The notes under the pieces: model-generated
What the model saw: only the letters and a program-made list of their open reading frames with translations
What the model was told of the DNA's origin: nothing
The model's database searches: none
Part shown: piece after piece, positions 38,943 to 48,663 of the stretch
Layout of the letters: every line of letters begins with the position of its first letter
How positions within the stretch are numbered: position 1 is the stretch's first letter
DNA from: Paenibacillus selenitireducens
Lineage (GTDB): Bacteria > Bacillota > Bacilli > Paenibacillales > Paenibacillaceae
Assembly (NCBI RefSeq): GCF_002021565.1
Contig: NZ_MSZX01000006.1
Coordinates: 310,027-374,026, forward strand
Direction: 5' to 3'
Length of the DNA stretch: 64,000 bases
Position numbers and translations under genes: made by a program

Positions 38943-41252
38943 TCAATCCAGACTCTCGCCTGGGTGAATGACGGTATAGTCCTGCCACTCGTCTGGCATC
39001 AACCGCTGATAATAAGGCGTTAGATATCGATCATCGATAAGCACAAGAACACCTCGATCCGTCTCGGTACGAATCAATCGTCCGCCTGCTTGCAGCACCT
39101 TATTCATACCTGGAAAGACGTAGGCATAGTCGTACCCTCTTTTGCCCGCCGCATTAAAATAATCCCGGATAATATCCCGTTCAACGCCTAATTGGGGTAA
39201 CCCTACCCCGACAACGACGACGCCCGTCAGGCGATCCCCTACCAGATCTATTCCTTCCGAAAAAATGCCGCCCATGACTGCAAAACCGATCAGGGTCTCT
39301 TCGTTATTCGCGTCAAAAGCCGCCAAGAAATTCTCGCGCTCCTCTTCAGATAGATCCGAACGCTGCAACAAGGTCGTAACCTGCGGATTACACAACACGA
39401 AATCTTCGTAGATCAGATTCATGTAGGCATACGAAGGAAAAAAGAACAGATAATTGCCTGGCCGCGTCCGTACTAATTCATGCAACGCCAGGACCATGTC
39501 ATGCTTGGTATGCTCCCGATCATGATACCGCGTAGACAGCGGTTGGATATAGACATCCAATTGCTCCCTTGCAAAGGGAGATCCTAATGTCAACGTGTAA
39601 TCCTCTGCATCCGCGCCAAGCATGTCTCGATAAAATCCCATCGGCGTCAACGTCGCGGAGAAATAGATATGGGACCGATACCCTTTGCCCATTTCCTGCA
39701 GCAGATGGGATGGGTCCAGACAGAAGAGCTTCAGCGTTACGCCCTCTCGGTCGATTTCCGAAAAGGTCACATACCGCTCATCATACAGCTTCGCGGTTCT
39801 CAAGAAATTTTGCGCTGCGAAATACGTGTCCAATAATTTCGACACAGCCGGCTCGTCTGCAGCGGTAACCAGATATCTCTCAGCATGAAACACAAAGTTC
39901 TCGATGAACGCAACCAATTCCTCGGGGAGCTGTGGCTCAATCACATGCTTTGCAGTCATTCTTTTTTTGAGCGCGATGAAATAGCTGTTGACCTCTTTTG
40001 CCGCTTGGTGAATATCCTTATGAATCCCTTTGAACTCCCGCTGAAGTGCGAGGAAATCAGCTTTATTCAAGCTGCTGGAGAACATTTCGCGCGCGCGGTC
40101 TACCAGGTTATGCGCTTCATCGATCAATAACGCCGTATGATGTTTGTACGTGGAGAACATCCGTTTTAAAGAGACACGTGGATCGAAGATATAATTATAA
40201 TCACAAATAACCATATCCGCGGCATACGCCACGTCCAAAGAGAACTCAAACGGACATACCCGATGTTTGCGTGCATACTGTTCGATGACAGGTCGTGTCA
40301 TTAGCGTCTCGTTCGACAATAGGTCCAAGATGGCTTCGTTGATCCGGTCATAGTACCCGTCGGCAAATTCACAATCTTCCTTGCGGCAGCGCATCTCTTC
40401 CTGAAAACATATCTTTTCTTTGGCGGTAATCGTCACGGCATGCATCTGCAGCCCCTTCGCTTCCATAAGTCGCAATGCTTCTTCCGCTGCCGTCCTTGTG
40501 ATCGTCTTTGCGGTCAAATAATAGAGATGTTCCAGCGTGCCCGCAGCCATGGCTTTGATCGCCGGATACGTCGTAGAGATTGTTTTGCCTATTCCTGTAG
40601 GTGCCTTCGCAAAGAGGTTTACGCCTTCTTCAATCGATTTATACACCGAACCTGCGAGCTTCCGCTGCCCTACCCGATACCGTTCAAAGGGGAACGCAAG
40701 CTCTTCGATGCTTCGATTCCTCGCTGTTCTGTGTTGGTGCAGCATGTGCGCATAAGGAGCATAACGTGCAACCACCTCGCGTACGAAAACGTCCAGCTCA
40801 TCGATCGTTGTTGCTTGGAGGAATCGCTTCTGCTCTTCCGTGTCTACGTGCACATACGTTAATTGAATGTCGATCTCCGCCAGTTGATGATCACGCGCAT
40901 ACATATAAGCATAACATTTCGCTTGTGCCCAGTGTACCGGATAGCTGTCCGCTGTGACATATTCCAAGTTCATCCCCGTGGATTTGATCTCCTCAATGGT
41001 TACGCGGCCATCCTCCGATACGAGTAACCCATCACAACGCCCGTCGATGCGAAAGATCAGATCTCCGCAAGGGATCTCCGCTTGCAAATAAACTTCTTTC
41101 TGATCCCGTTCACCGTATTGCTTCTGGATCTTCTGATGCGCCTTCGTGCCTTCCAGCATCGTACTGGTCGATCGAAAACCGGAATCGATGCTTCCTGACC
41201 GAAATACATATTCCACAAGCGGTCTTACGGCAATCTGTACAGAATCGCTCAT
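38943..41252 (-). CDS. Cas4/RecB-like nuclease fused to an XPD/DinG-type Fe-S helicase
   Basis: A 769-aa protein with two parts. Residues about 1-175 look like a PD-(D/E)XK nuclease (Asp70 in FRIDGRCDGLL, EEIK at 87-90, QxxxY at 110-114). Residues about 185-769 are a superfamily 2 helicase with Walker A APTGIGKT (217-224), four cysteines for an Fe-S cluster (about 282, 289, 294, 333), the box DEAH (378-381) and C-terminal motifs LQAGGRLIRTETDRG. AAAGGTGA supports the ATG at 41252. A repair role in removing unusual DNA structures is likely from the family. The gene stands alone. Confidence 0.85.
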   Translation of the reverse strand: MSDSVQIAVRPLVEYVFRSGSIDSGFRSTSTMLEGTKAHQKIQKQYGERDQKEVYLQAEIPCGDLIFRIDGRCDGLLVSEDGRVTIEEIKSTGMNLEYVTADSYPVHWAQAKCYAYMYARDHQLAEIDIQLTYVHVDTEEQKRFLQATTIDELDVFVREVVARYAPYAHMLHQHRTARNRSIEELAFPFERYRVGQRKLAGSVYKSIEEGVNLFAKAPTGIGKTISTTYPAIKAMAAGTLEHLYYLTAKTITRTAAEEALRLMEAKGLQMHAVTITAKEKICFQEEMRCRKEDCEFADGYYDRINEAILDLLSNETLMTRPVIEQYARKHRVCPFEFSLDVAYAADMVICDYNYIFDPRVSLKRMFSTYKHHTALLIDEAHNLVDRAREMFSSSLNKADFLALQREFKGIHKDIHQAAKEVNSYFIALKKRMTAKHVIEPQLPEELVAFIENFVFHAERYLVTAADEPAVSKLLDTYFAAQNFLRTAKLYDERYVTFSEIDREGVTLKLFCLDPSHLLQEMGKGYRSHIYFSATLTPMGFYRDMLGADAEDYTLTLGSPFAREQLDVYIQPLSTRYHDREHTKHDMVLALHELVRTRPGNYLFFFPSYAYMNLIYEDFVLCNPQVTTLLQRSDLSEEERENFLAAFDANNEETLIGFAVMGGIFSEGIDLVGDRLTGVVVVGVGLPQLGVERDIIRDYFNAAGKRGYDYAYVFPGMNKVLQAGGRLIRTETDRGVLVLIDDRYLTPYYQRLMPDEWQDYTVIHPGESLD

Positions 41253-41342
41253 ACGTTCACCTTTCATCTGTCCCTCAGGGAACATTCGTTCCTAGTATTG
41301 TATCATGAATAGCGTATTTACGCAGCTACGCTCCAGGCCCTC

Positions 41343-41500
41343 TAACCCATACGTTGGTGCATGGGGGAGGGATTGGTATGGGGTTCCAATCTCTGTTGTG
41401 CTCTAGTTCCTTGATTTGATTAAACAAATGGATGGAACTTGAGCACAAAGGCGAACGCTAACGCTTTTCCACCCCATACCCATGCCCTCTTTGGTTCTAC
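41343..41500. repeat. Dispersed intergenic hairpin element, fuller copy
   Basis: The stretch begins TAACCCATACGTTGGT, like 11814. It folds on itself: GGTATGGGG at 41375-41383 pairs with CCCCATACC at 41472-41480, and an inner stem of 14 bp with one mismatch joins 41396-41410 to 41434-41448. It carries no gene and fills most of the 393-nt gap between the helicase and sulfate-transport genes. Confidence 0.65.
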
Positions 41501-41570
41501 TTTGAGTCTCCTTCTACTTTTTCAAACCCCGAACATTGGAGCGCGAACTTATAATCTCTATCATCATAAG

Positions 41571-41601
41571 AAAAAAAGCATCTGACATCCGTCAAATGCT
41601 T
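41571..41601 (-). terminator. Intrinsic terminator of the sulfate transport operon
   Basis: A stem AAGCAT and TGAC pairing with GTCA and ATGCTT (one mismatch), with a T run on the minus strand. Confidence 0.88.
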
Positions 41602-41645
41602 CCTTCCCGAATCGAAATTTACTGTTACTTGTCTGTACCGGCCAA

Positions 41646-42749
41646 TTATTGCCCAGCTAATACCTGATACCACACGCCGTGTTTGGAATATAACGTGTTG
41701 CGCACTTCATCCCAGCCGCCCAAATATTCGATATCGAAGAGTCCGGCAGGAGTCGTGTATTGATCCTTTACTTGCGCCAAAACCGCAGGGTTAACGGGGC
41801 GAAATCCTGCATCTGCGAACGCCTTTTGCGCCTCTTCTTCGCCCAGATACGCAATAAATGCTTCAGCAATCTCACGGGTCCCATGCTTATCGACGTTTTT
41901 ATCAATCCATGCCGCCGGATTCTCGATACGGATCGTATTTTTCGGTGTAATAATATCGTATTGGACACCCTTCTTGATGCGAGCTATCAATTCGTTCTCA
42001 TACGTAACGATGACATCACCGACACCATATTCAAACGCAGCCATCGAAGCACGCCCGCTTTTATCAAGCGATTCAATATTGTTGTGTACACGCGCTAAGA
42101 ACTGTTTGGCATAAGCGGGATCCTTCCCGCCCTTCTCCTCAGAGGCCTTCAGCCCTGCGCCATAAATGGCATTGATATCCCATTGCGCTCCACCCGATGT
42201 TTTCGGATTGGGATAGAGCACTTTCACCCCTGGCTTCATGATATCTTCCCAATCTTTTATCCCAAGCGGATTTCCCTCACGTGTCCCAAGAACCACAACG
42301 GAGTCCGTTACCATTCCTTGCGAGGGGCCTTGCTTCCAATCATGCGTGATCAGTCCTGCCTTCGTGAGTTTGTCGATATCTCCTTCCATAGCGAGCAAGG
42401 TAACATCTGCTTCAAACCCACCCACAATCGCTCTTGCTTGGGTTCCAGAGGCTTCATAGGATTCTTGGAACTTCACATGCTGTCCTGTTTTGGCTTCCCA
42501 ATAGGCTTGGAATTTAGGCAAAATATCTTGAAGCGCATCCTTCACAACACTGTAAGCACCGATGACGAGCGTGACTTCGGGGTCGGTTTTGCCTGTGGAC
42601 ACGGATGTATTTTTGACCTCAACTGGTTTCGTCCCAGCTACTTTCTGTTGCGATGCTCCGCTGCCGCATGCCGTCAGAACCACGCTTAAGATACAAGTAA
42701 ATAGAAGAATGACCAGCGCATAACGCGTACGGTATTTTCGTTGATGCAT
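41646..42749 (-). CDS. Sulfate/thiosulfate-binding lipoprotein
   Basis: A 367-aa substrate-binding protein of the Sbp/CysP family. The N-terminus is a lipoprotein signal with LTAC (about residues 25-28). The mature part has the YEASGTQARAIVGGFEADV segment and YPNPKTSGGAQWDINAIYGA, both typical of sulfate-binding proteins. It is the last gene of the operon with two permeases and an ATPase; whether sulfate or thiosulfate is preferred cannot be read. Confidence 0.92.
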   Translation of the reverse strand: MHQRKYRTRYALVILLFTCILSVVLTACGSGASQQKVAGTKPVEVKNTSVSTGKTDPEVTLVIGAYSVVKDALQDILPKFQAYWEAKTGQHVKFQESYEASGTQARAIVGGFEADVTLLAMEGDIDKLTKAGLITHDWKQGPSQGMVTDSVVVLGTREGNPLGIKDWEDIMKPGVKVLYPNPKTSGGAQWDINAIYGAGLKASEEKGGKDPAYAKQFLARVHNNIESLDKSGRASMAAFEYGVGDVIVTYENELIARIKKGVQYDIITPKNTIRIENPAAWIDKNVDKHGTREIAEAFIAYLGEEEAQKAFADAGFRPVNPAVLAQVKDQYTTPAGLFDIEYLGGWDEVRNTLYSKHGVWYQVLAGQ

Positions 42750-42787
42750 CGCATTTCCTCTTTTCTCTGTAATCTGCCAAGAAATTT

Positions 42788-43852
42788 CTATATATGGATC
42801 GGCATCGGATCTTCCTTCATGCGATTCTCCATAATCCAGCTGTCATGATCATTGAACAGATAGGCACGGTGCACAAGCACAACTATGTCATCTCCAGGAT
42901 GAAGGACTTCCTTCTCAAGCGAACGATACGTAATTAATGTGTTGCCGCGCACTTCTACTTCAACCATCCACTCACTGCCGCGGAAATGAATATGCTTAAT
43001 CCGGCCTTTCTCCGTTGCTGATGCAATCGGGAACTCATACAATTGCCCGATTTCAATATACTCAGGTCGAATCAATGCCTTCGTGTTCAGCCAATCGCTT
43101 GCATTCTCGAAACCTCGCAGCTCATGTATGTTCTCAACAATCGAAGATTCACCAATAAAGCTGGCAACGAACGGCGTCTGAGGTTGTTTATAGATATCCC
43201 ATGGCGTACCCTTTTGCTCGACACGTCCTTGGCTGATGATCATAATTTCGTCGGCGACTTCAATCGCCTCATCCTGGTCATGTGTGACGAAGATCGAGGT
43301 AATGCCCACACGTTCGATCAGATCGCGCAACCATGACCGCAGCTCTTGGCGAATCTTCGCATCAATTGCAGCGAAGGGCTCATCTAAGAGCAATAACTGC
43401 GGCTCTGGAGCCAATGCTCTGGCGAATGCTACACGTTGGCGTTGTCCGCCGGACAGTTGATGCGGATATCGTTGCTCGAAGCCTTTTAACCCGGTCAATT
43501 CCACGAGTTCCATCACGCGATTACGAATTTGCTCTTTGCTCTGCTTCTTGATTTTCAAGCCAAAAGCGATATTATCATACACCGTCATATGCTTAAATAA
43601 GGCGTAATTCTGAAATACGAAGCCAATTCCGCGTTCTTGGGGAGGAAGGTCGTTCACACGCCGTCCGTGAAAAAGGATGTCGCCTGCGTCCGGACTTTCT
43701 AATCCCGCTAACATGCGGAGAATGGATGTTTTACCGCCGCCGCTTGGACCTAATAACCCAATGAGATGCCCTTTTTCAATGGTAAAGCTCACATCTTTTA
43801 CCGCGTGAAATTGACCGAAATGCTTATTTAATCCCGTAACCTCGATATGCAT
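42788..43852 (-). CDS. cysA: Sulfate ABC transporter ATP-binding protein
   Basis: A 354-aa ATPase with Walker A GPSGGGKTS (about 36-44), signature LSGGQRQRVAFARAL (about 135-149), Walker B LLLLDEPFAAID and a C-terminal regulatory TOBE-like domain (about 240-345). The ATG at 43852 follows the cysW stop after one base, and the open frame upstream overlaps cysW, so the later start is chosen. Confidence 0.93.
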   Translation of the reverse strand: MHIEVTGLNKHFGQFHAVKDVSFTIEKGHLIGLLGPSGGGKTSILRMLAGLESPDAGDILFHGRRVNDLPPQERGIGFVFQNYALFKHMTVYDNIAFGLKIKKQSKEQIRNRVMELVELTGLKGFEQRYPHQLSGGQRQRVAFARALAPEPQLLLLDEPFAAIDAKIRQELRSWLRDLIERVGITSIFVTHDQDEAIEVADEIMIISQGRVEQKGTPWDIYKQPQTPFVASFIGESSIVENIHELRGFENASDWLNTKALIRPEYIEIGQLYEFPIASATEKGRIKHIHFRGSEWMVEVEVRGNTLITYRSLEKEVLHPGDDIVVLVHRAYLFNDHDSWIMENRMKEDPMPIHI

Positions 43853-43853
43853 C

Positions 43854-44651
43854 TCAATGCACTCCCTTTCTCTTTTTCGACCATTCCATAACCAATAGCA
43901 ACGCGACGGAAAAAGCAACCAGTATCAAGGCAACCCCGTTCGCGGATACGACATTGAAATTTTCAACATCTTGATAGACGAGCGTTGTCGCCGTCTGAGT
44001 CTTATTCATGACATTTCCGGATACGACCAGCACCGCCCCGAATTCCCCGAGAGAACGGGCAATTGTAAGCACAACCCCATAGATAACGCCCCAGCGAATT
44101 AATGGCCATGTCACCTTCCAGAATGTCGTCCAACCATAGGCTCCTAACGTCGACGCCGCTTCTTCCTGCTGTGTGCCGATTTCTTGAAGGACTGGCATCA
44201 CTTCTCGCACCATTAACGGGAACGTCACGAATAAGGTCGCTAGAACCATCCCTGGAAAAGCATATACGATTTTGAAGCCAATCGATTCGAAGAATGCCCC
44301 AATCGTTGTGCTAGGCCCGAGAATCAACACAATCATCAGACCGCCGATAACCGGAGACACCGAAAATGGCAAGTCGACGATGCTGTTCAAGAGCTGCTTC
44401 AGCCTTGAGCCAAGCCATGTCCCGCGCACCAAATAAATGGATAACATCACGCCAAATAAGGTATTTAACAAAGTCACAACGATGACAATCAACCCTGTCA
44501 TCATAAGCGCATGTACCGCTTCGGGCCGCGTTATGGCATGAATAAGACCATCCACGCCGTCTTCCCAAGCTCCGAAAGCTATTTTTATCAAAGGTACGAT
44601 AAGCAGTACCAAGAAAACAAGATACGTCAGAGGAATAAGCAGCTTTCTCAT
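43854..44651 (-). CDS. cysW: Sulfate ABC transporter permease
   Basis: A 265-aa permease with six hydrophobic helices and the cytoplasmic EAA loop EEAASTLGAYGWTTFWKVTWP. ATG at 44651 overlaps the cysT stop (ATGA). It forms the membrane heterodimer with CysT. Confidence 0.92.
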   Translation of the reverse strand: MRKLLIPLTYLVFLVLLIVPLIKIAFGAWEDGVDGLIHAITRPEAVHALMMTGLIVIVVTLLNTLFGVMLSIYLVRGTWLGSRLKQLLNSIVDLPFSVSPVIGGLMIVLILGPSTTIGAFFESIGFKIVYAFPGMVLATLFVTFPLMVREVMPVLQEIGTQQEEAASTLGAYGWTTFWKVTWPLIRWGVIYGVVLTIARSLGEFGAVLVVSGNVMNKTQTATTLVYQDVENFNVVSANGVALILVAFSVALLLVMEWSKKRKGVH

Positions 44652-45463
44652 TTGGCATTCCTCCGCATTTGGACCCGGTTCACGAGCCATAAGATCAGGA
44701 AGGATAAGGTCAATAATAAAATCGAGACAGCCGCAGCTCCCTGCGGATTATCGCTCTCCACCTCACCGAAGATATACACGGACGCAATGAGCGTTTTCCC
44801 CGGAATATTCCCCGCAACTAACACGACAGCCCCGAACTCCGCTAGAGCGCGTGAGAATGCGAGCATCGCACCGCTCAAAACACCTGGCAAGATGACAGGG
44901 AAAATCACTTTAAAGAAAACAAGGCCTTTCGAAGCGCCCAGCAAATAAGCTGCTTCTTCCTCCGATTTATCCAATTCTTCCAATATGGGCTGAATCGCCC
45001 GGATGATAAAAGGAAACGTCACGAATACCATCGCAATCACGATCGCCGGCTCATGAAAGACAATTTCAATCCCGAGCGCCGCTGCCCAATTCCCTACCAA
45101 GCTATTCGGTCCAAGCAGCAGTAATATCATTAATCCGCCAACAGCGGTTGGTAATGCAAATGGCAAATCGACTAAGCTATTGAGGATCGTTCGTCCTATG
45201 AATCGATAACGATTCAGCACCCAGGCGACCATCGTGCCAATGACGATATTGATCAATGTTGCAATCAATGACAGCTTCAGCGTTAATACAATGGATTTCC
45301 AAGCTAACGGATCGCTTACACTCTCGATGAACGCATTCCATCCTAGCGAGAATGACTTCGTATAGACACCGATAATAGGTAGTGCAATGAGTACGATAAA
45401 ATAGAGCATCACTGTGCTGCGAAATCCCCAGCTCCAGCCTTTATGACGCAAGATGTCATTCAC
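44648..45463 (-). CDS. cysT: Sulfate ABC transporter permease
   Basis: A 271-aa permease with six hydrophobic helices and the EAA loop EEAAYLLGASKGLVFFKVIFP. The first possible start is TTG at 45496, but GGAGGAGG with 8-nt spacing points to the GTG at 45463. It is the first gene of the cysT-cysW-cysA-sbp operon, just downstream of a CymR-like site. Confidence 0.92.
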   Translation of the reverse strand: MNDILRHKGWSWGFRSTVMLYFIVLIALPIIGVYTKSFSLGWNAFIESVSDPLAWKSIVLTLKLSLIATLINIVIGTMVAWVLNRYRFIGRTILNSLVDLPFALPTAVGGLMILLLLGPNSLVGNWAAALGIEIVFHEPAIVIAMVFVTFPFIIRAIQPILEELDKSEEEAAYLLGASKGLVFFKVIFPVILPGVLSGAMLAFSRALAEFGAVVLVAGNIPGKTLIASVYIFGEVESDNPQGAAAVSILLLTLSFLILWLVNRVQMRRNAK

Positions 45464-45494
45464 GCGATATTCCTCCTCCGATAGCGTCTCAGAC

Positions 45495-45521
45495 AATTCC
45501 TATTAACTTACTTGGTATTTA
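45495..45521 (-). promoter_or_regulatory. CymR-like (Rrf2-type) operator upstream of the sulfate operon
   Basis: The 27-nt stretch begins AATTCCTATTAA and ends TTGGTATTTA. Its minus-strand reading has TAAATACC and ATAGGAATT ends, resembling the cysteine-metabolism repressor box known from Bacillus and Staphylococcus. It lies 32 nt upstream of the GTG start, where a repressor of sulfate uptake would act. I compared it with a remembered consensus only. Confidence 0.45.
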
Positions 45522-45655
45522 TATTCCACTCTACCAGAAGTTACCGTTTTCCGTCAATGTGTATTCATCAATGGCTTTATCAGAATTTCTAATGCATCCT
45601 ATTCGTTTTACTTATGGTGTGTGCTTGCCTATTTTTATAACCATCCGTGAAAAAC

Positions 45656-45699
45656 ACAAAAAAGCATGAGCTTCGCAATCCTTGCGTACACCCATGCTT
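45656..45699 (-). terminator. Intrinsic terminator of the yigZ-tetR unit
   Basis: A stem AAGCATG/CATGCTT (45662-45668, 45693-45699) with inner CGCAA/TTGCG, and a T run on the minus strand. Confidence 0.85.
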
Positions 45700-45737
45700 C
45701 CTTGATATTGAACTATTCATGTATCTCCCATCTCTTC

Positions 45738-46343
45738 TTAAGCCGATTGTATCGCTTCTTCGACCGCTCTTCTACATAGGAAACGGACATGCGCCGTTGC
45801 CGCGGGCTTCACTTCTTCAAAGGTGACTTGATCTTGAATGTAATAAGAAACAAATCCATGCAGTGCCAAAAATAAGCTTCTCGGTATGTTGTGCCGATCC
45901 TGTTCAGACATCATATGCGCGCTTAACGACTGACGCACGATCGTATAGAACATCTCCATGCAGCGCCCTTGTTCAGCATGTGCGTAAGCAAGCAATTCTT
46001 CGTCGCGAGTCATAAACATAATTTCATAATGATGTGGATGATTAAGGCCAAATTGGATAAATTCCAGCATAACTTGCTCTAACTTTGACATCCCTTCGCT
46101 TGGCGATTGGTTCAATACGTGCTCGAATAGTCGACCAAGCCGTTGAAAGTCTTCTTGTGCAATCGCGTAGAATAACTCTGCCTTATCATTAAAATGATAA
46201 TACAGCGAACCGTGACTGTACCCAAGCTGCTGACCGATACTACGCATGGAGATCGCTCGATATCCCTTGGTTACAAATAAATGCCTCGCTACTTCCAATA
46301 TACGCTCACGCGACAATTCCTGATCTACTGCTTTTCTTGGCAT
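45738..46343 (-). CDS. TetR-family transcriptional regulator
   Basis: A 201-aa one-component regulator. The N-terminal helix-turn-helix is typical: ERILEVARHLFVTKGYRAIS and GSLYYHFNDKAELFYAI (about residues 13-65). The ligand domain is diverse and gives no clue to the inducer. It lies 14 nt after yigZ on the same strand and ends at a terminator. No efflux or enzyme gene is next to it, so its targets are probably elsewhere or include its own promoter. Confidence 0.9.
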   Translation of the reverse strand: MPRKAVDQELSRERILEVARHLFVTKGYRAISMRSIGQQLGYSHGSLYYHFNDKAELFYAIAQEDFQRLGRLFEHVLNQSPSEGMSKLEQVMLEFIQFGLNHPHHYEIMFMTRDEELLAYAHAEQGRCMEMFYTIVRQSLSAHMMSEQDRHNIPRSLFLALHGFVSYYIQDQVTFEEVKPAATAHVRFLCRRAVEEAIQSA

Positions 46344-46357
46344 AGCGCTAGTTCTCC

Positions 46358-46990
46358 TTACTCTCCATCAATGTAATAAATATGATCTCCCTTCGTTATG
46401 ACCGCTTGGCCTTGCGTCAGATCTGTGATCCAAGCGATAAAACTGTCACTTTCGGACACCTCGGGCAAGCAAGTCAATGTGACTTTGTCCGTAAATTGCG
46501 TCTCTCCCATCCGTGTCTCTCTATTTCTAAGTTCATTCTCTAACTTTCCGAGCCATGGATATTCCACTTCAACGAATACTTCTTGATGCAATACGTTGAC
46601 GATGGAACCTGCCCCTTCAATCGCTGCAACAGCGCCGTCGGTATAAGCTCGAATAAGTCCACCGGCTCCAAGCATAATACCGCCAAAATAACGGGTCACG
46701 ACGATGACGATATCTTTAAGGCCTTGGTTCTTGATCACTTCCAGAATCGGTTTCCCTGCGGTTCCGCTAGGCTCACCGTCATCTGAAGCCTTCTGAATCT
46801 CATCGCGCTCACCAATCATATATGCTGAACAATTATGCGTTGCATTCCAGTGTTTTTTCTTTATTTCATCGATAAATTGGAGCGCTTCCTCTTCTGTCGA
46901 AGCCGGTTTGGCATATCCAATAAATCGCGATTTCTTAATGACGATCTCTTTGCTTCCGTATTCTCGGACCGTCTTGTAACGTTCCAGCAA
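46358..46990 (-). CDS. YigZ/IMPACT-family protein (UPF0029)
   Basis: A 210-aa protein of the YigZ/YvyE family. The N-terminal IMPACT-type domain shows KSRFIGYA, HNCSAYMIG, SDDGEPSGTAGKPILEV and RYFGGIMLGAGGLIRAY (about residues 20-120). A DUF1949-like C-terminal domain follows. The exact function is not established; relatives are proposed to act in translation or nucleic-acid binding. The start is a TTG with AGGTGA at 6-nt spacing. Confidence 0.9.
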   Translation of the reverse strand: MLERYKTVREYGSKEIVIKKSRFIGYAKPASTEEEALQFIDEIKKKHWNATHNCSAYMIGERDEIQKASDDGEPSGTAGKPILEVIKNQGLKDIVIVVTRYFGGIMLGAGGLIRAYTDGAVAAIEGAGSIVNVLHQEVFVEVEYPWLGKLENELRNRETRMGETQFTDKVTLTCLPEVSESDSFIAWITDLTQGQAVITKGDHIYYIDGE

Positions 46991-47010
46991 CCATCTTCAC
47001 CTGCCGATTG

Positions 47011-47056
47011 CTAAGAAAGCAGTTCCCGTTTTTGTGTCGGTGAACTGCTTTCTTAG
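47011..47056 (-). terminator. Hairpin downstream of pgi, probable terminator
   Basis: A perfect 15-bp stem (CTAAGAAAGCAGTTC with GAACTGCTTTCTTAG, 16-nt loop). The T-rich part falls inside the stem and no run follows, so efficiency is uncertain. Confidence 0.6.
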
Positions 47057-47090
47057 TAAATTGTATGTCTACGCTGTTATTTCAAGCATA

Positions 47091-48446
47091 TTATTTCGAT
47101 AATCTTGCTTCCAATTCGGCTTTTTCAGCTTCATAACCCGGTTTGCCAAGAAGCGCGAACATGTTCTTTTTGTAGGCTTCAACCCCTGGTTGGTCAAATG
47201 GGTTAACACCTGACAAGTAACCGCTGATGCCGCAAGCTTTTTCAAAGAAGTACACTAAGTTACCGAACGTATAAGGCGTCATGTCCGGAATCGTCACGAT
47301 TAAGTTAGGCACACCGCCATCGGAATGAGCTAACATGGTTCCTTGGAACGCTTTTTTGTTTACGAAATCCATCGTTTTGCCCGTTAAGAAGTTCAAGCCG
47401 TCCAAATCGTCCGGATCACTCTCAATGGTAATGTGAGATGGAACTTCAGCCACTTGAATGATTGTCTCGAACAAGTTGCGGGATCCTTCTTGAATGAATT
47501 GACCCATAGAGTGCAAATCTGTTGAGAAGTCAACAGATGCTGGGTAGATGCCTTTGCTGTCTTTTCCTTCGCTCTCGCCGAACAATTGTTTCCACCATTC
47601 GGATACGAAGTGAAGCGATGGTTCGTAGTTCACAAGAATTTCGATTCCTTTACCTTTGCGGTAAAGCGCATTACGAACAGCTGCATATTGATAAGCTTGG
47701 TTCTCAGCAACATTCGGATTGCTGTATTCTTGCGCTGCGTCTGCTGCACCTTGCATCATTTCATCAATGTTGACGCCTGCAACCGCGATCGGAAGCAATC
47801 CAACAGGTGTTAATACGGAATAACGTCCACCCACATCATCAGGAATAATGAATGTTTCGTATCCCTCTTCGTTAGACAATTTTTTCAAAGCGCCTTTTTC
47901 TTGATCTGTTGTTGCATAGATCCGTTTGCGAGCCGCTTCTTTGCCATATTTCTTCTCAAGCAATGCACGGAAGATACGGAAAGCAACCGCTGGCTCTGTT
48001 GTTGTACCGGATTTCGAAATCACGTTCACAGAGAAATCACGATCGCCGATCAATTCAACCAAGTGGTTCACATAGGTCGAGCTGATGTTGTTCCCAGCGA
48101 AATAGATTTCCGGTGTTTTGCGTTGATCCTTGGATAACATGTTATAGAAAGAGTGCGATAACATTTCAATTGCCGCACGAGCACCTAAGTAAGATCCGCC
48201 GATCCCAATAACGATAAGTACTTCGGAATCGGATTGAATTTGTGCTGCCGCTTTCTTAATGCGTGCAAATTCTTCTTTATCATATGCAGTCGGTAGGTCG
48301 ATCCAACCTAAGAAATCTGAACCTACGCCCGTTTTATTATGTAATTGCTCATGAGCGAGACGAATTGGCTCAGCCAAATAGTCGACTTCATGTTGTTGAA
48401 CGAATGCTGATGCTTTGCTGTAATCAAATTGTATTTTTCTACTCAT
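47091..48446 (-). CDS. pgi: Glucose-6-phosphate isomerase
   Basis: A 451-aa glycolytic isomerase of the shorter Bacillus type. The SIS-domain motifs [18 protein letters not shown] (about residues 76-93) and [16 protein letters not shown] (about 144-159) and the catalytic-region [14 protein letters not shown] and [10 protein letters not shown] are present. AGGAGG precedes the ATG. It is monocistronic and divergent from the dehydrogenase gene. Confidence 0.95.
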   Translation of the reverse strand: MSRKIQFDYSKASAFVQQHEVDYLAEPIRLAHEQLHNKTGVGSDFLGWIDLPTAYDKEEFARIKKAAAQIQSDSEVLIVIGIGGSYLGARAAIEMLSHSFYNMLSKDQRKTPEIYFAGNNISSTYVNHLVELIGDRDFSVNVISKSGTTTEPAVAFRIFRALLEKKYGKEAARKRIYATTDQEKGALKKLSNEEGYETFIIPDDVGGRYSVLTPVGLLPIAVAGVNIDEMMQGAADAAQEYSNPNVAENQAYQYAAVRNALYRKGKGIEILVNYEPSLHFVSEWWKQLFGESEGKDSKGIYPASVDFSTDLHSMGQFIQEGSRNLFETIIQVAEVPSHITIESDPDDLDGLNFLTGKTMDFVNKKAFQGTMLAHSDGGVPNLIVTIPDMTPYTFGNLVYFFEKACGISGYLSGVNPFDQPGVEAYKKNMFALLGKPGYEAEKAELEARLSK

Positions 48447-48663
48447 GGTGCATCCTCCTAGCCAAATCTTAAATTTGGTTTTTTATGTTGTAACGATTAA
48501 AACATTAGAAAAACTTTCATCCTTTAAACCGCCAAACCATCGACTAGCCTAAGGATACTGGATTTTAACCAATAATACAAGTTCCTGTCGTCCCTCTTGC
48601 ATCAAATTTATGTTAGAATATGAAAAGCTTTTGATTACAACCTGTAAGGACGAGGTGATTCTC

